Of a stretch of 64,000 bases of DNA, positions 10,656 to 19,975 are shown piece after piece. A program made the translations under genes and the position numbers. The notes under the pieces are model-generated. The model ran no database searches. It saw nothing but the letters and a program-made list of their open reading frames with translations, and was not told where the DNA came from. Origin of the DNA: Chondrus crispus (taxonomy: Eukaryota > Rhodophyta > Florideophyceae > Gigartinales > Gigartinaceae); NCBI RefSeq assembly GCF_000350225.1, contig NW_005179120.1, positions 156,060 to 220,059 on the forward strand. The letters run 5' to 3'. The stretch's first letter is position 1, and each line of letters opens with the position of its first letter.

Positions 10656-11123
10656 ATGGCAGGGAAGTTGGACAAGCGCGTGACAATTGCGCTGATCGGT
10701 ACGGCAAGCGTGTGTGGGGCAGGTCTCGCCTACTATTTGTATAACAGACACTTTCACTCAAGTGAAGAAAGTATTGAAATCGAGCTGAATTTGGAGAGTG
10801 CACAGCTTGAATGGCTTGGCACCGTGTCTGACAAATACACAGATGGGGACGTGGCGATTGCCATGAAGAAAGTGGTGGATCATTGCCAAGTCGCTAGTGA
10901 AGATCCCAAAGCAGCCGAAACAATATTCAAAAAAGTTCGGTGCAATTCTTGTGGGAAGAAAGAAAAGCTTCCGTTTACGGTCTCGCTATTACAGAAACAA
11001 GTCGATTTCCTCGGCGATGCAGCAAAAAAGTACGAGATCACCGCTGGAAACGACAAGTGTATGCGAGTCATGTTGGAATATGCCATTAATGACGCGCAGG
11101 AAAGCAGTATTTTTGGCGACTAA
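10656..11123 (+). CDS. Small membrane-anchored protein with an internally duplicated domain
   Basis: This 155-residue protein belongs to no family I can name. Residues 9-30 are a hydrophobic span ending in aromatic residues and a basic 'YNRH', like an N-terminal anchor with a short lumenal or matrix tip. The remainder holds two related helical units. Residues about 46-92 contain 'AQLEWLGTVSDKYTDGDVA' and about 110-155 contain 'KQVDFLGDAAKKYEI', each followed by a helix and ending in similar 'ETIF'/'SSIF' turns. They are joined by a 'CNSCGKKEK' segment (Cys96 and Cys99), a possible half zinc site. The 'xLxFLxxxxxKY' spacing resembles helix-turn-helix-like units seen in some algal and plant proteins of unknown role. 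The composition and coherent duplication make it a real gene. Anchoring is inference. Confidence 0.75.
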   Translation: MAGKLDKRVTIALIGTASVCGAGLAYYLYNRHFHSSEESIEIELNLESAQLEWLGTVSDKYTDGDVAIAMKKVVDHCQVASEDPKAAETIFKKVRCNSCGKKEKLPFTVSLLQKQVDFLGDAAKKYEITAGNDKCMRVMLEYAINDAQESSIFGD

Positions 11124-13437
11124 TGTGATGTTTGAACTGTTTTGCGAAGGAGTGGGCTCATCCAGAGGGCAGTACAGCCCTGGCTGAAAGGATGGGCATC
11201 ACGTTATGAACCAATGAGGGAAAAAGAAGCTCAAGCTGTCGTGTCTTGTCAGAAAACGCTTGCACTTGCCAGTCTTTGTCTGATGGAATCAAAGCCTTGG
11301 ACCGCAATGAATCGTCACCCTCCATCCCACCCGTGCTCTATGTTCCGTTTTCATCAACCGTACTGTTGTTTGCATGTCATGACGCATAGAAAAGGCAGTC
11401 AAATAGCCGGTTGGTAAACTGTTACGCATCCCTGGCAAAGTCTTGTTCTTCGTAGGCTAAGAGTGGTGATATGGTGCGTTAGTATGTCATACGATTTTCT
11501 GTGGAAGAGTCATGGAAGCAGCAGATCGATGGTTGATGGGTTCAAAGGCTACTCGATAGCACAATTGTCCATTGCAGGAAAGATTTCAGCCGTTGTGATC
11601 CCTCACTGCTTATTTGGATGGCAAGCATTTGCAGAACAGGATAGCAGAAAGCCTTTTTTCTCGCTAACGTATCATTTTATGCATATCATAGTTTCGCTAT
11701 ACCTGTATTCTGGAGGAGGCATACCTACAAGGAATTGGAGATTTTGAGAGAAGCGGCTTCGATTGAAACACTGACGCGTGGAGAAAACGTGTGTACGTTC
11801 TTTCACTGCTCCTGGAGTAAGCGCTGGATACAGATGTTGAGAGGATTTGTCATTCGAGAGAAGCTAAAGGAAACGCTATTTCGCGCAAGACATGAATGCG
11901 GTAGGGGCCCTGCTGCGTCTATGTTGGAAGTACTCTCGAGACGACTTCGAAAAGATTTCGGGAAGATTTATCGCGCATTAGTGTGGCTGGCTGTTTTTCA
12001 GTCGAATCCGTTCCATTTTGCGGCCTCGTATGAAAAACAGCGCCGGAGATGGGGTACGCCAACCGTCTGACACATAAACAACTTATCAAGTCCAAAGCGC
12101 AAGCTACACAACTCGTTACAAGTATACATATTTAGTGTCCGGTCAAACCTGAGTGAGAAGGTAAGGGAGAGGTGGGATGCGTGCCATATCTACTGCATTC
12201 GAGTTCGCAGCGTGATATGTCCGGAGACAACACGAGAGCAGTTTGACGGTTTCTCCTGCCCACCAGCGAATATCGTAAAGAGCTCCACAAGACGGCTCAC
12301 TTGAGCAAAACGACAGTGCTTGATCTGCGGGGCAAGTCTCCAGTGACTCGATCCCTCGGTCCCATGGTAGGGATGCACTCTAGCGAATACTGCACTCAAT
12401 AGTCGGTAGCGAGGCACTCTACCAGTTGCACTATAGACCTGCCCGCTGTAACAAGTCGCGAAGACCGCCGCTTTCACCAAACCAATCTCAAGGACGATTT
12501 ACTTCTTGCTCTTTTTCGCTCAGACGTAGGCTCTACGCAAGGAATTCAGAAGCCTCCTTAGTGGCTGTGACACTCTACTCGCAAGATGTTTGGGAGAACG
12601 TTGCCCTTTTTCGTATTTTCCACGCCTCTCAGGTCAGCCCCTGGTGCCCATCGCACGGTGTCACCTGTAGTCGACCCCCGACTGACTTGTGTCGTACGTG
12701 CCCGATTGGCACCTACCCTTGGGTTGCGCGCAATACAATCCTCGCAGAGAGAAACAGGGGCCTGACAATTCGCATCGGTAGAAGCGTTTTACTTGCGTGT
12801 TGCAGACGGGACGATTTGCAACTGATTTTGCGCGTAGCCAAATCAAAGGAGCGTGACACCGCCATCGATTACGAAGCCACGCACGCTGGTCCAAGCATCA
12901 TCTCGATCCCTGCCATTGTGGTCAGTAGGCAGAAGATGCTAAGAACATCCTTTGAGTCTGATGATGTACCAACTCCCCGCATGTGACCCACCTCTCGACG
13001 TGACAGATGCAGGCATCAAATTTCACCGTCACCGCAGTACTGGCTCTGCTTCTTTGGCCATCAAAATATCTCTTGCGTGCGCTCCTCGCTTCGACGAGTT
13101 CGTAGCGAAGGTCCATGGAGCTCCCTTCTCCGCTCCAGCTCCAGTATTCCACCTCAACATGATAGAGCACGAATACTTTGCCGCGGAAGCGTGGGTCACG
13201 CTTTTTGAACGTACGCGTTCTTTTCTATTCAGTTTCAGGCGCCTTCACGAAGCTGTAGCCAGCTCTCACTGGCAAGAAGTGCGATAGAAGGGCTGCTCGA
13301 ACCCGGCCGGCCAAACAGCGCAAAGCTCCCATGTTGGTCTCACTGTAGCCTCATTCCCGCCATGACGGCAGCACCGTTTCCAGTAGTGCTCCCCACCGCA
13401 ACCCCTATTGTTTGCAAGGCTCAGTGGTCACTGACGC
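11124..13437. other. Intergenic, weak open frames only
   Basis: This stretch lies between the small membrane protein and the Tc1 element. Plus-strand frames at 11463-11747, 11735-12070 and 12426-12986 have mixed composition but no recognisable domain and no repeat of their content elsewhere in the window. They could be remnants of a gene or element. I do not call any of them as a gene. Confidence 0.4.
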
Positions 13438-13507
13438 TACAGTGTGCGAAACGCAAATAAATACACCCATCGTCGAAAGGGTTTTCAAGCAACACAGGCC
13501 GAAAACA

Positions 13508-13516
13508 TAAAAAAAA
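13508..13516. repeat. Left 9-bp target-site duplication of the Mutator-like element
   Basis: TAAAAAAAA directly precedes the insertion. The identical 9-mer follows it at 16573-16581. A 9-base duplication is typical of Mutator-like elements and marks the insertion point inside the Tc1 inverted repeat. Confidence 0.85.
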
Positions 13517-13535
13517 GGGTCATTCTGAGATTGGG

Positions 13536-14004
13536 AGGGGGACAAGGTCAAAATCTTTCGGTGTCAGGGGGGGACACATGATATTGTATCGATACAGTAG
13601 GGGGCAGGTGCATTTTGTTTCGATAAAGGGGGGGGACGAAAAAAATCGACCCAAATAGGAGGGGGAATTTGGATTTCCGACTCGCACTTTTCGCGGAGTT
13701 GTTACAATGGTAGGGGGACTCTGATTTCTTGATCATTTTGGGGGGGGGACTAGGCTACCGTAAGCAATGTACGCAAGGGTGCTTTTAGTAGCCCTTCAAT
13801 CCCCTCCTTGCAACCATCGAACATGCTACGACGTTCGCCCTGCGCTGGTACCGCTTTCTAGGACGGGAAATGCGAGATGGTAATGCCTCTGCTTTAATGC
13901 CTCTGCTTTTTCCATCTCGTCTTTTAACTTTTTCAAAAGGGATGTGGAGGGAGATACGCTCTGATCCGGGGTTTTCCTGCTCCAGCTGGAGCACAAAAAC
14001 TAGT
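13536..14004 (+). repeat. Left long inverted arm with G-tract spacers
   Basis: This is the reverse complement of 16085-16552 with only scattered differences. G runs of five to ten occur every 30-60 bases. The inner edge contains the perfect palindrome ACAAAAACTAGTTTTTGT near 13993-14010, and the right arm restarts at the centre of that same palindrome. The few mismatches between arms argue against a simple assembly mirror. Confidence 0.85.
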
Positions 14005-14173
14005 TTTTGTCCATTGCCTATATCTTGCCCGCATCCTTTGCCCGCTGCGCCCCGTTTCCGGCCACGCCTGAAATCAGCGTCCCTCCTTCCGGCATGCACT
14101 CACCTTGCCACCACGCACACCCCTCCTCTCCATTTCCGTCCTCGCCCCCCCTCGCCCGCCCGTGTCCACCCTA

Positions 14174-15736
14174 CTACCTCCGCCCCATGCCGTGCATGCT
14201 TCCGCAGCCCGCCAACCTCCGCCGGACGCACGGTGTAGTTGCCCTCGATATACAGAGATGGCGGAGGAGCTCTTTGCGGATGGTCCTGTAATGCGTGTAC
14301 GGTGGTTGTCGACGATAGATGCCCTTGCTTTTAACAAGGGCAGCTATGGTCTTGCTGTTGATATTAGGTTCACACGATGCCTCTTCTAGTATGCAACGCC
14401 CTACCTGCTGTGCAGTATATGCAGGAGCACATGCTTTGTTGTGATTTATCCGCCGGTTGGTCGGGCTTGCTCCAGGGGCCGGCACTACCTGTCCAAAACA
14501 CTCGTTTGCGTGTTCGAGGTACTTGTTAAGTTTCCAAAAACCACTCCGTGGTTGGAGATCGAATACGAACGTCGCGTGGCAGGTCTTAACTCGGCACCGC
14601 ATGACCACCTTAACTAGAGTTTGGTGGATATTTATACCGTTTTGCACGCCCAAATCAGCTGTCTGTGCCCTCACAAGTTGCTCGCATTTCCAGCGAGCGC
14701 TGAGACGCATTCCCAAGACTGGTAAAATCGACTTCCCCGGGCGCGGCTTCCATGTGCGAGCAGCAACGCTATCTCCCTGTAGTGCAACCCGTGCGCAGTC
14801 CAAGCATCGCTTCTTGGACTGGTACTTTTGCTGGCGCCGCCTTTCATTCTTACTTACAGTATCGTAGTCTTCGGCATGGTTGTTATCCTGTGTTGTGGCA
14901 CTCTCATCGTCATCTTGATTTTCAATGTCGACATCTATATAGTCGGCTATGTAATCTGCCGGATTGAAATCTGTGTTGAATCCTTCCTCGGTCTCTCCAT
15001 TTGAGGAGTTCAATTCATCATCGCTCAACTCTTCAGTACTAGAATAAATGTCGCCTCCATGTTGACTGAAAGAGTCAGCAGGCATACCCCGCGCTGCCCT
15101 CTCCTCGCGAAGCTGTTCTGCTCGCTCGGCCATATCTTTATCCTCTTGGGCCTGTTTATCACAGTCAACGTCAGCATCAGCGTGCGTATCTATCTCCTCG
15201 TCTTCCCTATTTTCGTCCTCTGACTGGAAAGAGGGCTCATCTGCCTGATCACGGGGCACGTCATCCTTAGAATTGCTTGGTGTGGAATCGCTACGCACGC
15301 GCTGGTTGAACTCGTTCATTTCTTCGCGATACATTTTTTCTTGTTCTTCACGATGTAGGGATTCCTCGGCACGTGTTTGTGAAATTGTGTACTTCAAATT
15401 GGGTTGGATATGAAACTGAGGGGCCGGACCATGCATAAGTTCATGGAATTCGTGTTCTTTCTTCACAATTTCCCAACATCGTGACAGTACCACCATGCAC
15501 CTTGACAGCTGCCTCATGCATTCTTCACGTTCCGCCATAGCCTCCAGCCCGTTCGCACGGGCAACATGGTGGTCTGGATGGACCATGAGGGCTAGTTTGT
15601 GGTAGCTGCGTCGAATGGCTTTGAAAGAAGTTCCAACGCAGAACACGTCGCTAATTAGTGTACAATCTCTCTCCACCGTGCTGAAGTGCCGCAGCGCTAG
15701 CTGCAAAGTAGATGGGAACAATCTTTTTGGCGGCAT
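14174..15736 (-). CDS. J-domain plus Mutator-type zinc-finger protein (element-encoded)
   Basis: The reading frame extends upstream to 15880, but the Met at 15736 ('MPPKRLFPS') is the likelier start, because the DNA before it belongs to inverted-repeat-like sequence. Residues about 35-75 from that Met form a J-domain core, 'AIRRSYHKLALMVHPDHH', with the HPD triad that stimulates Hsp70 ATPase (HPD at 53-55). A long acidic, Glu/Gln-rich coiled middle follows. Residues about 381-413 contain a finger of form C-x4-C...H-x3-C ('CRVKTC' to 'HANEC') with a 'GFWKL' core, like the WRKY/FLYWCH-type finger of Mutator transposases. The helical segment after it, ending 'YTHYRTIRKELL', matches the linker that usually precedes the catalytic domain. 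That domain is absent, and the last 20 residues look like read-through. Co-chaperone plus DNA-binding function is inferred from the domains. Confidence 0.75.
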   Translation of the reverse strand: MPPKRLFPSTLQLALRHFSTVERDCTLISDVFCVGTSFKAIRRSYHKLALMVHPDHHVARANGLEAMAEREECMRQLSRCMVVLSRCWEIVKKEHEFHELMHGPAPQFHIQPNLKYTISQTRAEESLHREEQEKMYREEMNEFNQRVRSDSTPSNSKDDVPRDQADEPSFQSEDENREDEEIDTHADADVDCDKQAQEDKDMAERAEQLREERAARGMPADSFSQHGGDIYSSTEELSDDELNSSNGETEEGFNTDFNPADYIADYIDVDIENQDDDESATTQDNNHAEDYDTVSKNERRRQQKYQSKKRCLDCARVALQGDSVAARTWKPRPGKSILPVLGMRLSARWKCEQLVRAQTADLGVQNGINIHQTLVKVVMRCRVKTCHATFVFDLQPRSGFWKLNKYLEHANECFGQVVPAPGASPTNRRINHNKACAPAYTAQQVGRCILEEASCEPNINSKTIAALVKSKGIYRRQPPYTHYRTIRKELLRHLCISRATTPCVRRRLAGCGSMHGMGRR

Positions 15737-15799
15737 AACTGAAATACGGAAAGATATCTGGTTCCCCTTGGTAACCGTACGGTGGGAGAGCTGAAAGAG

Positions 15800-15984
15800 T
15801 ACGAACGGGATGGGGACAAAGAAAATCTGGGTCAAATAGGTGGGGGAATTTCCATCCCGTTTCAATGAATTTTTTCGCATGTTCCGATCAGGAGGGGGAC
15901 ATGGGAAAAAGTTTCGTTTTAAGGGGGTGACTGCTCGTCTCGGACACAGTTTAGGGGGGGGAATCGGTCATTCCCCCCCCCCTT
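15800..15984 (+). repeat. Internal copy of the G-tract arm ending in a palindrome at the gap
   Basis: Segments such as the 'CAAATAGG-GGGGGAATTT' region repeat the left arm (13636-13680) in the same orientation but more diverged. The stretch ends in GGGGGGGGAAT, five bases, ATTCCCCCCCC, then CTT and the gap. This suggests an end of a second related element, or an internal duplication, whose other half lies in the gap. It also covers the probable promoter of the J-domain protein gene. Confidence 0.6.
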
Positions 15985-16084
15985 NNNNNNNNNNNNNNNN
16001 NNNNNNNNNNNNNNNNNNNNNNNNNNNNNNNNNNNNNNNNNNNNNNNNNNNNNNNNNNNNNNNNNNNNNNNNNNNNNNNNNNNN
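15985..16084. other. Scaffold gap (100 N)
   Basis: Exactly 100 N are placed between the C-tract palindrome on the left and the first base of the right inverted arm. Assembly probably failed because of the repeated arms. Confidence 0.99.
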
Positions 16085-16552
16085 CTAGTTTTTGTGCTCC
16101 AGCTGGAGCAGGAAAACCCCGGATCAGAGGGTATCTCCCTCCACATCCCTTTTGAAAAAGTTAAAAGACGAGATGGAAAAAGCAGAGGCATTAAAGCAGA
16201 GGCATTACCATCTCGCATTTCCCGTCCTAGAAAGCGGTACCAGCGCAGGGCGAACGTCGTAGCATGTTCGATGGTTGCAAGGAGGGGATTGAAGGGCTAC
16301 TAAAAGCACCCTTGCGTACATTGCTTACGGTAGCCTAGTCCCCCCCCCAAAATGATCAAGAAATCAGAGTCCCCCTACCATTGTAACAACTCCGCGAAAA
16401 GTGCGAGTCGGAAATCCAAATTCCCCCTCCTATTTGGGTCGATTTTTTTTGTCCCCCCCCTTTATCGAAACAAAATGCACCTGTCTCCTACTGTATCGAT
16501 ACAATATCATGTGTCCCCCCCTGACACCGAAAGATTTTGACCTTGTCCCCCT
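16085..16552 (-). repeat. Right long inverted arm with C-tract spacers
   Basis: This is the inverted copy of 13536-14004. Differences are few, for example near 16127 and 16484. Confidence 0.85.
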
Positions 16553-16839
16553 ACTGATTGCAGCATTAAGCCTAAAAAAAAGCACACTGTATGATATCGC
16601 AAAACACACGGCGGGACCGATTCCGGGCTCGGATTGGCTCTACAATAAAAGCATGCACCGCAATCTTAAAAAACCTTTGCGAAACGCAAATAAATACGCG
16701 AAACGCCATAGAGTGCAGTACCAAAAAGTGCGGGCAATTGGCGCGTACTCTTCTTTTGAAAACAATAAAGGACATAGTTCTGTAGCCTTCGGCCTGAGCA
16801 TCGTTCTACATCACTACGAGCGAGCAGTTAGCATTCATA

Positions 16840-17839
16840 ATGCCAAGAGGACCGCCACTCAGCGACATCGAGCAGGGCCAGATCCTGGCCTTGCACCATC
16901 AACTAATGTCCTTACGGGATATATCTAAGGAGTTGGGAAGATCCGTAGGAGCCATACAGCCCTTTTTAAAGAATCCGAGTCGTACCTCTCGTGCTCGTGC
17001 CCATGTAACTGGTCGAAAGCTCACCGTCCGCCATGAGAAGCCATGATCGGAAAGGCATCCACAGGAAACTTTTCAGCTCGAGATCTAAAGAAGGACCTCG
17101 GACTACCGGTACGAGTGCGCAGAATTCAACAATTTTAAGAACAACTCCACACCTGAAGTATAACAAAATGACAACCGCACCCATGAGGACTGCGCTACAC
17201 CGCTAAAATAGAGTGAAATGGGTACGTCGCTTTATTGGAAAAGGAGATCATTTTTGGAGCAAGGTAATTTTTAGTGACGAAAAGAAGTTCAACTCGACGG
17301 CCCTGACGGCAACGCATGCTATTGGCATGATCTCCCGAAAGATGAAAGGTTTTTCGAAAAGACAAAATGGAGGAGCATCAGTCATGGTTTGGGGAGGTAT
17401 TTCTTCGTACAGGGTGTCCCCGTTGGTCTTTTTAAATGGAAATCAAGACTCTCGCAAGTACTGTGCAACCCTCGACCAAGCTTTACTTCCCTTCACAGCG
17501 GAGATGTATGGCGAAATGGCCACTTGCGTTTACCAGCAAGATGGTGCCTCTATCCATAGGTCTACATATACGCGCTCATGGCTAACTCAGAAGGGTGTAA
17601 GGACTATAGATTGGCCGGCAAAGTCGCCTGATCTCAATATATTAGAGAACCTTTGGGGCATCATGGCGCGCCGCGTTTATTTTCGTCAAAGGCAGTTCGA
17701 TACTGGAGACCAACTTAAGGAGGTCATTGAGGAGGTATGGGCGACAATTAGTGGAGAACTCCTACAGAGCCTTTATCGTAGCATACCTCGCCGTCTGCTT
17801 GCAGTGCTGAATGGACAAGGCCGTGCGACAAAGTACTAA
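16840..17839 (+). pseudogene. Tc1-like DD34E transposase, broken
   Basis: The first part (16840-17046) encodes an N-terminal helix-turn-helix domain: 'LSDIEQGQILALHHQ', then 'RDISKELGRSVGAI'. The catalytic part (17213-17839) has the first Asp in 'FSDEKKFN', the second in 'QQDGASIH' and the Glu in 'LNILENLWG'. There are 34 residues between the last two, hence DD34E as in Tc1. 'VWGGIS' is also typical. Between 17046 and 17213 the frame shifts and meets stops while the intervening segment still reads as transposase in other frames, so the copy is dead but only moderately decayed. It lies centrally between the element's inverted repeats. Confidence 0.93.
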
Positions 17840-18072
17840 AATAAAGACTTTTTTGGTACTGTACTCTATGGCGTTTCGCGTATTTATTTGCGTTTCGCAA
17901 AGGTTTTTAAAAATTGCGGTCCATGCTTTTATGGTAGAGCCAATCTGAGCCCGGAATCGGTCCCACCGTGTGTTTTGCGATATCATACAGTGTGCTTTTT
18001 TATGTTTTCGGCCTGTGTTGCTTGAAAACCCTTCCGACGATGGGTGTATTTATTTGCGTTTCGCACACTGTA

Positions 18073-19973
18073 CGACAGCACCTGAGCGAACCTGTGTTTG
18101 ACGATCCAATCACTCCCATGCGATGCCCGCATTACTCCGCAGTTATGAATCTCCCGTAGAGTACGCCACGGTGTCCAAGCATATCGCATGTCGTTTCGTA
18201 ACACAAAGCCGCGACAACATACAAAACGCATTTGCCCGACACGCCTTCAAACCTGTCGCCCTCGCAAGTGGCTCTGAAACGTCATTCCTGGTCCCGGGCA
18301 CAATCCTGTGCCCGCTGGCGTCTCCGTTCAGCCTACCAATCCTCTTCCAGGTACTGCATACTCCCGGGTAAGTCTACTGCATACCATGCCAGGGTACAGC
18401 GCCCCTATCGCAGAGCCTCACAAATAAGGCTCGCGATGACGCACGCGCTAGTAAAACAGCCGACGCATTCAAGCTCCACGGGGACCCCAGCCCCATTTGC
18501 AACGCTTTGCTCATCTACAGTTGTCACCAGCCCAGTTCGAGATGTGAGAGGGCACCTAGTTCCCCTAACATTTGAGACTCTCGATTACCTCTTTGTCCAC
18601 ACAATCTCAGTCATCGAAGAACTTGTTAAGCGGACTGCATCCCAAAACGCGTGCACGCACAAACTGCGAAAGCTCTAACCCAAGTAAAATCTTCCGCTGC
18701 CGCACGGTACGCTGCATGTTGCCATTGCCGTCGCAGTGGCTCCACACCGACTCCCATTTGTATACTCATGCGGAATGTTTTGAAGGCAATGTGCACAACC
18801 GTACATGAAAAAAGGGCAACGGCCAAGATTTCACCTACAGCACAGTCGCATTGTACATTGTTTTAAATACCGTACATGCAGCAGCGGACAGGGTGGCAAT
18901 CACACAATTACATAGGCCCTTATCCCCCCGGAAGAACTTGCAGGGCACCAATCGCTCAAGAATTAACTTCCCCTATCGTCGACGGCAGCGGTGTGATTCT
19001 TATACAGTACGAACTTCGTACTACGAAGGTACCCCCGAGGGTACCGTTACCTTCGAAGGTACCGTTCGAACGGTACTGTTTCAGGTACAACCTGCATGCG
19101 TATTCGCAGAAATTAAACAGCGCAGTCTCGTCCAAATCGCTCCGGAATAGCCTGCCAGAGATTGTACAGACACATAAAACAATCTTCACTTTAGTTTAGC
19201 GCTTCCAAAAAGCAGGGTGCGCGCGATCAGTCACCGGAAAAGCGACAACAACGACAAACAGCCGTACAGCGGACCTCAGCCGCTATCAACGATCCGAGTA
19301 AATGACAATTCAGTAGCAAACAGCTACAACAGCGACGGAAACAGACGCAAACTCAGACCTTCTCCTTCAATCGATGTCGCCTTTCCCTTTCGCGTTCCTG
19401 CCTACGCTCATATAGACTTCAGAAGCTCTACACTTTTCCCCTACAGTTTGTATCCCCGACAACGGTCCTCACAGCCTCCGTCTTCCTCCCCTCCAACGGA
19501 CGGGGACGTATCGATACCCGTTCGCGTCCTCGCCCCCACGCAGCGTCCCTAGACTCGCCCTGCTCGAGGGGTTGGGAATTGTATCAGACTACGCCCTTCC
19601 GTCGCCCAGTCCGCCTCCGACGGTCTGCCGGCGGACAACATTAAGCCTCTGTTCAACGATACTTCCTTGCACGGAGCTGACACCACCGTACAGTGTATAC
19701 CAATCGGGATCATTTATCTGGGCAGATCCCGATCCTGAAACACCGGCGGTGAGATGCTGTGCCTCGCTCATCTAACAATGCAACAGTACCCTTCTGGGCA
19801 GCTCAATTCTACAGGGTTTTCAGGACAGCGAAAATCATTGAATTTACAAATCAAAACGGCAGATTCTTGCCCGCGCCGAGGCCCGGAGGAGCTTCAAAAT
19901 CACAAAAAGGGGTCAAATATGAATCGAACGCGAGGCACGTTCAACGCAAGTGTGGCAAACGCATCAATCCTGA
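18073..19973. other. Intergenic, no gene recognised
   Basis: The open frames here lack domains. A dense cluster of palindromic GGTACC/TTCGAA words lies at about 19016-19078. Low-complexity Ser/Pro/Thr frames continue to about 19775. No element ends were found. Confidence 0.5.
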
Positions 19974-19975
19974 TA

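Larger units (their letters stand above)
13517..16572 (-). mobile_element. Mutator-like element (about 3.06 kb) inserted in the Tc1 copy
   Basis: The element is bounded by the 9-bp duplication TAAAAAAAA and by long inverted arms of about 470 bp (13536-14004 and 16085-16552). The arms are almost identical. The outermost 20 bases on each side are more diverged but still similar (GGGTCATTCTG against GGCTTAATGCTG). The arms carry short blocks separated by GGGGGAC or longer G runs. The interior encodes one minus-strand protein with the DNA-binding half of a Mutator-type transposase but no catalytic half, so the copy is probably non-autonomous. A 100-N gap lies at the inner edge of the right arm, and missing sequence there could include more of the element. 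Confidence 0.85.
13440..18070 (+). mobile_element. Tc1/mariner element, split by a nested Mutator-like element
   Basis: The outer ends are inverted repeats beginning CAGTGTGCGAAACGCAAAT. They are flanked on both sides by TA (13438-13439 and 18071-18072), the Tc1/mariner target duplication. The first 75 bases of each end match with one difference. The left repeat is interrupted at 13517-16572 and resumes at 16582. The right repeat runs uninterrupted from about 17870 to 18070, including the same GCGAAACGCAAATAAATAC module. Without the insertion the element is about 1.57 kb and encodes a broken DD34E transposase. Terminal repeats of roughly 200 bp are longer than those of classical Tc1. Confidence 0.9.

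Noticed and set aside
12350..12445. tRNA-like sequence on the minus strand
   Set aside because: A box-A-like TAGTGCAACTGG is present, but the B box does not match and the acceptor and D stems do not pair.
13993..16100. The inverted arms as a pure assembly mirror artefact
   Set aside because: The arms differ at scattered positions and are flanked by an exact 9-bp target duplication, so a real element is more likely; only the gap edge remains suspect.
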